From positions 1-32,280 of the forward strand of contig JAXMCI010000056.1 of NCBI GenBank assembly GCA_046349435.1: a stretch of 32,280 bases of DNA. The letters are read 5' to 3'. This document shows positions 1 through 6,521 of the stretch, piece after piece; position 1 is the first letter of the stretch, and every line of letters begins with the position of its first letter. This DNA comes from JAXMCI01 sp046349435 (GTDB taxonomy: Bacteria > Pseudomonadota > Alphaproteobacteria > Dongiales > Dongiaceae). Position numbers and translations under genes: made by a program. The notes below the pieces were generated by a model. The model worked only from the letters and a program-made list of their open reading frames with translations. It did not search any database and had not been told where the DNA came from.

Positions 1-2
1 TC

Positions 3-269
3 GGCGGCTGGCTCGCCGTCACCGGCCGGCTGGAATATGGCGCGGTGGTCGCCTTCGCCTCGGGGCTGGCCCGCGTCAACGACCCCTGGGGCGACCTGGT
101 CAACTACTTCCGCGAGACCACCAACACCCAGGTCAAGTACGCGCTGATCCGCGGCGTGCTGAAGCCGCCCGGCAGCCATGACGGCAGCCAAGGCGGCAAT
201 CCCGGCGGCGTCGCGCCATCGCCAGGGACGGGCGCAATCGCGACGGAAGCGCGCCCGGCCACCGACTAG
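3..269 (+). CDS. 3' end of a membrane protein, probably ABC exporter transmembrane domain (partial)
   Basis: Only the last 88 codons lie in the window; the frame is open from base 3 to the TAG at 267-269. Residues read from base 3 as GGWLAVTGRLEYGAVVAFAS, followed by a segment with LARVNDPWGDLVNYFRE. This resembles the last transmembrane helices of ABC-exporter membrane domains, where a hydrophobic G-x-L-x-x-G-A-V-V-A segment precedes a helix ending in a D-P-x-x-x-L-x-x-Y pattern. No ATP-binding domain follows: the last 35 or so residues are Gly/Ala/Pro-rich and look disordered. If this is an ABC protein, its ATPase must lie upstream in the chain or be a separate subunit. The family call rests on a short fragment. 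Confidence 0.45.
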   Translation, partial: GGWLAVTGRLEYGAVVAFASGLARVNDPWGDLVNYFRETTNTQVKYALIRGVLKPPGSHDGSQGGNPGGVAPSPGTGAIATEARPATD

Positions 270-312
270 AGACGGGCAGCCAAGCCGCCGCACCGCCCGA
301 GGGAGCCGCCCG

Positions 313-1473
313 ATGGATTTCGGCCTGACCACCGAGCAGCAGATGCTGGTCGACACCGTGCGCGCCTTCGTGGCCGCCGAGCTGACGCCGCACGAGACCG
401 CGGTCGAGCGCAGCAACGCGGTGCCGCCCGAGCTGATCGCCGCCATCCGCGACAAGGCGCTCGCCGCCGGCCTCTATGCCGCCAACATGCCGGAGGAGCT
501 CGGCGGCGGCGGCCTCGACCATGTCAGCCTGGCGCTGCTGGAGCGCGAGCTCGGCCGGACCTCGTTCGCCCTGCAGTACGTCGTGGCGCGGCCGAGCAAC
601 ATCCTGCGCGCCTGCCGTGGCGAGCAGGTGCCGCGCTATCTGCTGCCGACGATCCGCGGCGAGCGGGTCGAGTGCCTGGCGATGACCGAGCCCAATGCCG
701 GCTCCGACCTGCGCTCGATGCAGACCCGGGCCGAGCCCGACGGCGAGGGCTGGGTGATCAACGGCACCAAGCACTTCATCAGCTATGCCGACGTCGCCGA
801 CTACATCGTGCTGTTCGCCGCCTCGGGCGTCGAGGAGACCCGCCGCGGCCCGAAGAAGAAGATCACCTCCTTCCTGGTCGACAAGGGCACGCCCGGCCTG
901 ACCGTGCGCCGCGGCCCCAACTCGGTCTCGCACCGCGGCTTCCACCATTGCGAGCTGGCCTTTGCCGACTGCCGGCTGCCCGCCGGCCAGGTGCTGGGCG
1001 AGCCGCATCGCGGCTTCGACGTCGCCAACCAGTGGCTCGGCGCCACCCGGCTGACCGTCGCCGCGCAATGCGTCGGCCGCGCCCAGCGGGCGCTCGAGAT
1101 GGCCACCCAATGGGCGGCGACGCGCCGCCAGTTCGGCCAGGCGATCGGCCGCTTCCAGGGCACCGGCTTCAAGCTCGCCGACATGGCGGTCGAGATCGCG
1201 GCCGCCGAGCTGCTGGTGCTGAAGGCGGCCTGGAAGACCGACCAGGGCAGCGCGGTCGACGAGGACTATGCCATGGCCAAGCTCTACGCCACCGAGACGC
1301 TGGCCCGGGTCACCGACCATGCGGTGCAGATCTATGGCGGGATGGGCCTGATGGACGAGCTGCCGATCGAGCGCCTCTGGCGCGACGCCCGGGTCGAGCG
1401 CATCTGGGATGGCACCTCGGAGATCCAGCGCCATATCATCTCGCGCGCGCTGCTCCGTCCGCACGAGGGGTGA
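313..1473 (+). CDS. Acyl-CoA dehydrogenase family protein
   Basis: A 386-residue FAD-dependent acyl-CoA dehydrogenase, expected to put an alpha,beta double bond into an acyl-CoA and pass electrons to ETF. The start at 313 gives the usual N-terminus (MDFGLTTEQQMLVDTVRAF); the frame is open further upstream, but that part is unlike the family. Visible motifs are the central beta-domain signature CLAMTEPNAGSDL, ING-TKHFIS, the FAD-binding R-RQFG-I region, and the C-terminal QIYGGMGL and IWDGTSEIQRHI. The position of the usual catalytic Glu just before GTSEIQR holds Asp (D366), and the alternative isovaleryl-type position holds Thr (T245). Length matches CaiA-type and short-chain enzymes. A CaiD-like hydratase lies nearby on the other strand, so a carnitine/betaine-like or branched acyl substrate is possible but unproven. 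Confidence 0.93.
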   Translation: MDFGLTTEQQMLVDTVRAFVAAELTPHETAVERSNAVPPELIAAIRDKALAAGLYAANMPEELGGGGLDHVSLALLERELGRTSFALQYVVARPSNILRACRGEQVPRYLLPTIRGERVECLAMTEPNAGSDLRSMQTRAEPDGEGWVINGTKHFISYADVADYIVLFAASGVEETRRGPKKKITSFLVDKGTPGLTVRRGPNSVSHRGFHHCELAFADCRLPAGQVLGEPHRGFDVANQWLGATRLTVAAQCVGRAQRALEMATQWAATRRQFGQAIGRFQGTGFKLADMAVEIAAAELLVLKAAWKTDQGSAVDEDYAMAKLYATETLARVTDHAVQIYGGMGLMDELPIERLWRDARVERIWDGTSEIQRHIISRALLRPHEG

Positions 1474-1596
1474 GGCCCCCAGCCGGGGGCGCACCATTCT
1501 GGGGCGCAAGCCCGGTGCAAGCTCGGGGCTGACGCGACGCCGCGCACGCGGCAAGATCGGGTCCGAATGGAGGAGACATTGCGAAGGAGACCGGCC

Positions 1597-1875
1597 ATGC
1601 GACAGCCCGCCTCGACCGCCCTGCTGCTGGCCGCCGGCCTGGCGCTCGCCGGCTGCGGCATGAGCAGCGTGCTGAGCACCGGCAACAGCGACAACCGGAC
1701 GGCCAACATGGCCAACGCCAAGCAGACCATCACCTACGACTACAACGGCGACAGCCGCATCGAGGTCGACGCCAAGGCGTCCGCCTACTGCTACGACCAG
1801 GGGCGCAACGCCTTCATCCGCGGCGTCACCACCGATGCCGGCGGCGTGCACCACGCGACCTACGACTGCCGGTAG
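1597..1875 (+). CDS. Small putative lipoprotein
   Basis: A 92-residue predicted lipoprotein. The start at 1597 is favoured over an in-frame ATG at 1567 because AAGGAG lies 7 nt upstream (1584-1589), and because it yields a proper signal peptide: MRQP, a hydrophobic stretch, then lipobox LAGC with lipidated Cys20. The mature part is polar and carries two further cysteines, one in AYCYDQ and the last one residue from the C-terminus (YDCR). These could form a disulfide in the periplasm. I do not recognise the family. The gene stands alone after the acyl-CoA dehydrogenase and ends at a strong hairpin shared with the convergent hydratase gene. Confidence 0.75.
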   Translation: MRQPASTALLLAAGLALAGCGMSSVLSTGNSDNRTANMANAKQTITYDYNGDSRIEVDAKASAYCYDQGRNAFIRGVTTDAGGVHHATYDCR

Positions 1876-1885
1876 CCCGCCCCGC

Positions 1886-1936
1886 GCGTCCCTCCCCCGT
1901 CGGGGCCCGCCGGGGCCCCCCCGGGAGGAGGGACGC
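1886..1936. terminator. Bidirectional terminator hairpin between convergent genes
   Basis: A perfect 10-bp inverted repeat (GCGTCCCTCC at 1886-1895, GGAGGGACGC at 1927-1936) encloses a loop that is itself rich in G/C runs able to pair. It fills the gap between the lipoprotein gene ending at 1875 and the convergent hydratase gene ending at 1942. No T-run is obvious on either side, so termination would rely on the very stable stem. Confidence 0.6.
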
Positions 1937-1941
1937 CGGGA

Positions 1942-2742
1942 TCAGCGTCCCTTGAAGTCGGCCTTGCGCTTCTCGGCGAAGGCGCGCACGCCCTCCTTGG
2001 CGTCCTCCGACGACATCGCCTTGTCGTAGAGCGGCACCGCGCCGCGGCGGAGCAGGGCGAAGGCCTCCTGGATGCTGACACCCTCCGTGGCGCGGACGGC
2101 GGCCTTGAGCGCCTGGATGGTGAGCGGCGCGCCGGCGGCGATGCTGTCGGCCCACTCCCGCGCCGTCGCCATCAGCCGGTCCTTCGGCACCACCTCGTTG
2201 ATCAGCCCGCAGCCGCGGGCGCGCTCGGCGCCGATCCGCCGGCCGAGCAGCAGCAGCTCCATGGCGACGTTGTAGGGCAGCCGCTTGGGCAGGCGCTGGA
2301 TGCCGCCGGAATCCGGCAGAATGCCGAGCGGCAGCTCCGGCATGGCGATCTCGACATGGTCGGCCGCGACGATCAGGTCGCAGGAGATCGCCAGCTCGAC
2401 GCCGCCGCCGATGGCGTGGCCGTTGAGGGCGGCGATCACCGGCTTGTCGAGGTCCCAGAGCTCGGTCAGCCCGGCGAAGCTGCCCGGCCCGTAATCGTCG
2501 ATCTCCCACCAGCGGCCGACCTGCTCGCCATGGTGCGCCGCCTTGAGGTCCCAGCCGGCGGAGAACAGCCGGTCGCCGCCGCCGGTCACGATGCCGACCC
2601 GCAGCTCCGGATCGTCGCGCAGCCGCACGAAGGCGGCGCCCAGCGCCCGGCTGGTCGCGAGATCGATGGCGTTGACCTTGGGCCGGTCCAGCGTGACCTC
2701 GAGGACGTGGCCGCGCTGCTCGACCCGTACCGACTGGCTCAT
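1942..2742 (-). CDS. caiD: Enoyl-CoA hydratase/isomerase family, CaiD-like (carnitinyl-CoA dehydratase)
   Basis: A 266-residue crotonase-fold enzyme. From memory of E. coli CaiD, similarity runs the whole length: the N-terminal LE-TLDRPK-NAID, the oxyanion segment FSAGWDLKAA, FAGLTE followed by LDKPVIAALNG, GGGVELA, MPELPLGILPDSGG and the C-terminal SEDAKEG-RAFAEKR. The two Glu residues used for water addition in hydratases are present (E116, E136), with D144 in the CaiD-type LPDSGG. The start at 2742 has GGGGAGGA just upstream; the frame stays open beyond it without family similarity. CaiD hydrates crotonobetainyl-CoA to carnitinyl-CoA, but no caiB, caiC or caiE lies nearby, so the true substrate may be another short-chain enoyl-CoA. 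It is divergent from the lyase-like gene at 2912. Confidence 0.85.
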   Translation of the reverse strand: MSQSVRVEQRGHVLEVTLDRPKVNAIDLATSRALGAAFVRLRDDPELRVGIVTGGGDRLFSAGWDLKAAHHGEQVGRWWEIDDYGPGSFAGLTELWDLDKPVIAALNGHAIGGGVELAISCDLIVAADHVEIAMPELPLGILPDSGGIQRLPKRLPYNVAMELLLLGRRIGAERARGCGLINEVVPKDRLMATAREWADSIAAGAPLTIQALKAAVRATEGVSIQEAFALLRRGAVPLYDKAMSSEDAKEGVRAFAEKRKADFKGR

Positions 2743-2844
2743 GATCCTCCCCTGGCTCCTGGCTGGCGACGAGGCGGGGCGGATGGATAGCACGGGCGCC
2801 GCGCCGCTCGCCAGCCGGCCGCAGCTCGCCGGGGAGGCGCCCGG

Positions 2845-2874
2845 TTGGACCGACCGGCGTCGAGGGCGTATCCT
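2845..2874 (+). promoter_or_regulatory. Candidate sigma-70-type promoter of the lyase-like gene
   Basis: TTGGAC (2845-2850) and TATCCT (2869-2874) are separated by 18 nt. This would place transcription start near 2881, about 30 nt before the ATG at 2912. It is the only AT-containing -10-like element in the 169-nt gap between the divergent caiD-like and lyase-like genes. A G-run (2903-2908) may act as a weak ribosome site, though it is very close to the ATG. Confidence 0.4.
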
Positions 2875-2911
2875 CTGCAGCCATCGTGCCTTCGGCACCG
2901 GTGGGGGACCC

Positions 2912-4327
2912 ATGGCGTTCGAGATCGCGCTTCCGCGGCTGCAGGCGCTCGCCGGCCAGCCGGACATCGAGCTGAAGTCCACCCGGGACCGGAAGCTGAC
3001 GACCGAGCAGGGATCCTGGGGCGGCCGGCTGATGCGCCAGGTGAAGATCGCCCTCACCGACCGCACCGAGAAGCAGCGGGATGTCTACCAAGCAAACCTC
3101 GACGTCCTGCACTCGCTGAAGCAGATCTACGGCAACGAGATCGGCTCCAGGGCTTTCCGCGCCGGCAACGGACGGCTGGCCGCCGACGGCGGCTGGGAGA
3201 TATCGACGCACACCCCGCTGACCGGGCGCCAGATCGCCGCCATGCTGGCAGAGGGGGAACGCGGGGTCGGCGCCGACGGGGTGGCCGGGCTTCTGGCGCC
3301 GAGGTTCGCCAACGCGGCCACGGGAGACCTTGTCCGCCGCAAGCTGGCAGAGCTTTCGCAGGACGATCTGCTGATGATCGCCAAGGCCGTGCAGGCCGCG
3401 CCGCGTGGCCGGATCACGGCCGAAGCCGAGGCGCAGCTGGTGGCCGACCTGACCGATCGCCGGATGGGCGTGGCGCAGGCGCTCGCCAGGAACGGCCTGA
3501 TCGGCACAGACATGCGGGACCGCAGGGGACAGCAGCGGCTGCTGACGACCGGCGATCGGGAAGGCCTGGCATACGATTCGCTGGCCGATCCCGGAAACAA
3601 TGGCAGGATCATCCGCGGCGCGGAAATCCGGATGGAGCAGCATGGCGGCGGCTTCATCCATTGCACGACCGAGGAATATGAGCGCGAAGCGACCGGCCTC
3701 AGGTCCGAGGGCGACAAGCTCCACCTCTCGGTTCGTCCCGAGGATGTCGGCCGCGCCTGGACCCTGGTCGCTCCCATCCTCTACGACAACCGTGACCTTT
3801 TTCACGAGTTCAAGGTTACGCACATGGGCAAGGCGCTCGCCGAGCACGAGAAGCTGGTGAGACAACTGCCGGAGCTCGAGGGGGAGGAGGAGCGGCTGAC
3901 CAAGCAGGTCGAAGCCCGCCGCCTCGGTGGAGGCGACACGGACGAGCCTCTCTCGCGACTTGAGTACCGCCTGGCGCAGGTCACGGACCAGGTCACCAGG
4001 ACCCGCAAGGAGATCGCCGGCTCGCAGCGCGTGCTGCTGTCGAACCAGATGACGATCTACATATCGGCGCGTGACGGCGTCGACCCCGGTGTGCGCGACA
4101 GGAGGATCGCCGCCGTGGTGGACGGGATCTCGACGGTGCTCCGGGAGAGCGGGATCGAGCCTACCAAGCCGGACCGGTCGGACCTGCCGATCGACACCTA
4201 TTGCAGCTACCGCCGGGACAAGAAGCCCGACGGCTCGGCGCTACGGCCGGAGGATCCCGACTACGAGACCTTCAAGCGGAACATGACGCGGCTGCCGCTG
4301 TACCAGGCGCTGACGGCGCCACGCTGA
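2912..4327 (+). CDS. SpvC/OspF/HopAI1-like phosphothreonine lyase domain protein
   Basis: A 471-residue protein. The C-terminal half (about residue 240 to the end) aligns, from memory, with Salmonella SpvC. Shared features are an HG-x2-FIH segment ending at H250, GDK-x-H-x-SV with K269 and H271, FKVTHM with K301, a TIYI strand with Y383, SYR with R434 and a terminal LPLYQAL. SpvC/OspF use the matching Lys/His/Lys/Tyr/Arg set to eliminate phosphate irreversibly from phosphothreonine of MAP kinases; related domains in LanL/LanKC lanthipeptide synthetases act on phospho-Ser/Thr peptides. About 60 extra residues (roughly 306-375), charged and coiled-coil-like, sit between K301 and the TIYI strand. 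Residues 1-235 are a mostly helical region I do not recognise, without signal peptide or membrane segment. The ATG at 2912 follows a plausible promoter. Sampled 60-nt lines have 33-38 G+C against 44-46 in neighbouring genes, suggesting acquisition. Host effector, toxin or peptide-modifying lyase are all open. Confidence 0.8.
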   Translation: MAFEIALPRLQALAGQPDIELKSTRDRKLTTEQGSWGGRLMRQVKIALTDRTEKQRDVYQANLDVLHSLKQIYGNEIGSRAFRAGNGRLAADGGWEISTHTPLTGRQIAAMLAEGERGVGADGVAGLLAPRFANAATGDLVRRKLAELSQDDLLMIAKAVQAAPRGRITAEAEAQLVADLTDRRMGVAQALARNGLIGTDMRDRRGQQRLLTTGDREGLAYDSLADPGNNGRIIRGAEIRMEQHGGGFIHCTTEEYEREATGLRSEGDKLHLSVRPEDVGRAWTLVAPILYDNRDLFHEFKVTHMGKALAEHEKLVRQLPELEGEEERLTKQVEARRLGGGDTDEPLSRLEYRLAQVTDQVTRTRKEIAGSQRVLLSNQMTIYISARDGVDPGVRDRRIAAVVDGISTVLRESGIEPTKPDRSDLPIDTYCSYRRDKKPDGSALRPEDPDYETFKRNMTRLPLYQALTAPR

Positions 4328-4340
4328 GGGCGGCTTCCGG

Positions 4341-5348
4341 TCACCGGTCCCAGGCGAGGAACAGCCCGACATCGCCCGGCAGCCCGCCGGGGAAGTCCAG
4401 GATGCGGGCATCGAGGCGGAAGCCGCCCGGCCGCAGATCGTGCTCCCAGCGCAGGTAGATCTCCGCCGCCTCGCCGCGCAGCGTCGCCGGCCAGCGCGCC
4501 TCCGAGACGTTGATGGCACGGCCGCGGTCGCTGCAGAGCTGGCTCGGGAAGCGCAGCAGCATGAACTCGGCCTCGCCATGCTCGGCGGCCCGCCGCGCAT
4601 GGTCGAGCAGCGCCCGCCAGCCCTCGTCCGAGACGTGCTCCTCGATCAGGCGCGCCACGCGCTGCCGGCGCTGCTCGGCCTGGGCCCGGCGCTCGGCGTC
4701 GCGGTGGCTGGCCTCCTGCTGCCTGAAGTCGGCGACCAGGGTCCGGAAGTCGGTGGCCCGCACCGGTGCGGCGTGGGTGGCCGCCGGCGGCAGCGCCGGC
4801 GCGTCCGTCCCGGCCGGCGGCCGATGGTGGAAATGGCGGTCGAGGCTCTCGATGGCGTCGGCCAGCAGCCCGTGATGCGCCGGCGCCTCGCCTGGCCCCC
4901 CGCCCGCCGCCATGGCATGCAGCAGATCGGCGCGGCTGACGATGCCGACCAGCCGGCCGTCGCGCACCACCGGCACACGCTTGACGCGATGCGTCGTCAG
5001 CAGGCGCGCGATCTCGTCGAGCTCGGTGTCCTCGACCACCGTCACGACCGGCGTCGCCATGATCTCGCGCACCGGGCGCCCGCGACGGCGGAGCTCCTCG
5101 AGGAACGCGGGGCTGAGCGCCTCGCCCTCGGCAAGCAGCTCCAGCCACCAGTCGCGCCGCGCGTCGCGGTCGGCTTCGGCCCGGCCGAGCAGGTCGCCCT
5201 CGCTGACCATGCCGAGCACGGCGCCGCGGGGGTCGACCACCGGGACTGCGCTGATGCCCCGCTGCAGCAGCAGCCGGGCCACGTCCCGCATGGTCGCCTC
5301 GGGCGGCACCGATGCGGGGTCCGCCGTCATCACGTCGCGTGCCTTCAT
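4341..5348 (-). CDS. CBS-domain-pair protein with uncharacterised C-terminal domain
   Basis: A 335-residue cytosolic protein. Two CBS motifs form a Bateman module. The first (residues about 1-60) has MKARDVMTADP, ISAVPVVD and VLGMVSEGDLL. The second (about 90-150) has VREIMATPVVTV, VKRVPVVRDG and VGIVSRADLL. Such modules bind adenine nucleotides or S-adenosylmethionine and gate attached domains. After a Pro/Ala/His-rich linker (about 155-195) and a charged helix rich in Arg, Glu and Gln (about 200-235), a C-terminal domain of about 100 residues contains FMLLRFPSQLCSD, GRAINV, WPATL and DFPGGLPGDVG. I do not recognise that domain. It is absent from simple two-CBS proteins and is probably the output part. 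Only 13 nt separate its end from the convergent lyase-like gene. Confidence 0.88.
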   Translation of the reverse strand: MKARDVMTADPASVPPEATMRDVARLLLQRGISAVPVVDPRGAVLGMVSEGDLLGRAEADRDARRDWWLELLAEGEALSPAFLEELRRRGRPVREIMATPVVTVVEDTELDEIARLLTTHRVKRVPVVRDGRLVGIVSRADLLHAMAAGGGPGEAPAHHGLLADAIESLDRHFHHRPPAGTDAPALPPAATHAAPVRATDFRTLVADFRQQEASHRDAERRAQAEQRRQRVARLIEEHVSDEGWRALLDHARRAAEHGEAEFMLLRFPSQLCSDRGRAINVSEARWPATLRGEAAEIYLRWEHDLRPGGFRLDARILDFPGGLPGDVGLFLAWDR

Positions 5349-5449
5349 GGCCTGGTGCTGCCGGTGGGAGAGCGGTGGGCCGGGGCGCCACTCCTATCAT
5401 TCGAGGCCGGGGGCGCGCAGCGCGGCGGCAGGCCGCAGGCCGGCGCGGC

Positions 5450-6088
5450 TCAGGCGAGCGGCGGCAGGCCCGGATCCGCCTTGGCCATGGCCCGGCGGTA
5501 GGCAGGCCGCGCCCCGACGCGGCGGAGATAGCGTCCGATGGCGGGATATGCGTCGACGTCGAACGGCAGGAAGTTGCGCATCGTCGACAGCGAGAAGACC
5601 GTCATGATGTCGGCCGCCGTCAGCTCCGGCCCGGCCAGCCAGTCCGAGAGCTGCAACCGCGCATCGACGGCGCGCAACGCCAGCGCCATCCGGTCCTCGG
5701 CCGCCACGCGCACCGGGTTGTCGTCGGCCACCCCGGCGCGCCGCAGCAGCATCGCCCGGACCATCGCCGGCTGCAGCGTGCCGTTGGCGAAATGGAACCA
5801 GTAGAGGTAGTCGGCATAGCCGGGCCGCCCCGGCGGCACCGCCAGCCGGCCGCCGCCATGGGTATGGATGAGGTACTCGACCACGGCTCCGGACTCGGCG
5901 AGCACGAGGTCGCCGTCGGCGATCACCGGGGCCGCCCCGATCGGATGCAGCGCCTTGTAGTCCGGTGGCGCCAGCCGGTTGTCCGCCCGGCGCTCGTAGC
6001 GCTGCAGCGCGTAGGGGATGCCGAGCTCCTCGCACAGCCAGACGATGCGCTCGGACTGCGAGACGCCGAGGTGATGCACGGTCAGCAT
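5450..6088 (-). CDS. Glutathione S-transferase family protein
   Basis: A 212-residue cytosolic GST. The N-terminal thioredoxin-fold domain has LTVHHLGVSQSERIVWLCEELG (Ser in the GSH-site loop region), the cis-Pro segment GAAPVIADGD and the ES pair of the G-site in LAESGAVVEYL. The all-helical C-terminal domain contains LTAADIMTVFSL, matching the conserved N-capping box near helix 6 of GSTs. The start at 6088 is the family start; the longer open frame upstream crosses the HIT gene. Probable role is glutathione conjugation or reduction of electrophiles; the substrate cannot be read from sequence. It follows the HIT gene by about 20 nt on the same strand and may be cotranscribed. Confidence 0.92.
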   Translation of the reverse strand: MLTVHHLGVSQSERIVWLCEELGIPYALQRYERRADNRLAPPDYKALHPIGAAPVIADGDLVLAESGAVVEYLIHTHGGGRLAVPPGRPGYADYLYWFHFANGTLQPAMVRAMLLRRAGVADDNPVRVAAEDRMALALRAVDARLQLSDWLAGPELTAADIMTVFSLSTMRNFLPFDVDAYPAIGRYLRRVGARPAYRRAMAKADPGLPPLA

Positions 6089-6108
6089 TGGGGGCGTCTC
6101 CGGCTGTG

Positions 6109-6474
6109 TCAGGCGGGCGGCTGGATCATCCGTCCGAGCGGCTGGCCACCGAACAGATGGATGTGCAGATGCGGCACCTCCTGACCCGAATCCGGCCCGT
6201 GATTGGCCAGCGTGCGGTAGCCGCTCGCCTCCAGCCCGAGCTGGCGGGCGACCGCGCCGACGGCGCGGACCAGGCCGGCGATCTCGCCCTCGGAGGCCTT
6301 GGCCGAGAAGTCGGCCCAGGACACGTAGGCGCCCTTGGGAATGACCAGGACATGCTGCCTGGCCTGCGGGTGGATGTCGTGGAAGGCGAGCGCGTAGGCG
6401 TCCTCGTAGACCTTCCGGCAGGGAATCTCGCCGCGCAGGATGCGGGCGAAGATGTTGTTCGGGTCGTAGCTCAT
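6109..6474 (-). CDS. HIT family protein (HinT-like nucleotide hydrolase)
   Basis: A 121-residue histidine-triad protein. It starts MSYDPNNIFARILRGEIPC, the usual HinT-type opening with the first zinc/structural Cys region, and carries QHVLVIPK followed by the triad HLHIHLFGG (H102, H104, H106; H104 would be the nucleophile), plus an upstream NHGPDSGQEVPH loop. HinT-type proteins hydrolyse adenosine phosphoramidates and acyl-adenylates. Length and motif order are standard. It lies 47 nt downstream of the AlgX-like gene and about 20 nt upstream of the GST gene on the same strand, with no sign of a functional link to either. Confidence 0.93.
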   Translation of the reverse strand: MSYDPNNIFARILRGEIPCRKVYEDAYALAFHDIHPQARQHVLVIPKGAYVSWADFSAKASEGEIAGLVRAVGAVARQLGLEASGYRTLANHGPDSGQEVPHLHIHLFGGQPLGRMIQPPA

Positions 6475-6521
6475 GGCCGGCTCGGGAGGTTCGCGACGGG
6501 ATGCCGAGCATAGCAGACGGC

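Noticed and set aside
133..1854. Long minus-strand open frame opposite the acyl-CoA dehydrogenase
   Set aside because: Composition is typical of antisense to a high-GC gene (His/Arg/Gly/Ala-rich), with no motif; the plus-strand gene has full family similarity.
313..2742. A carnitine (cai) operon
   Set aside because: The acyl-CoA dehydrogenase and CaiD-like genes are on opposite strands, separated by a lipoprotein gene and terminator, and caiB/C/E/T are absent.
2912..4327. Reading the lyase-like protein as part of a lanthipeptide (LanL/LanKC) system
   Set aside because: No kinase or cyclase domain in the protein and no precursor peptide, cyclase or transporter gene nearby.
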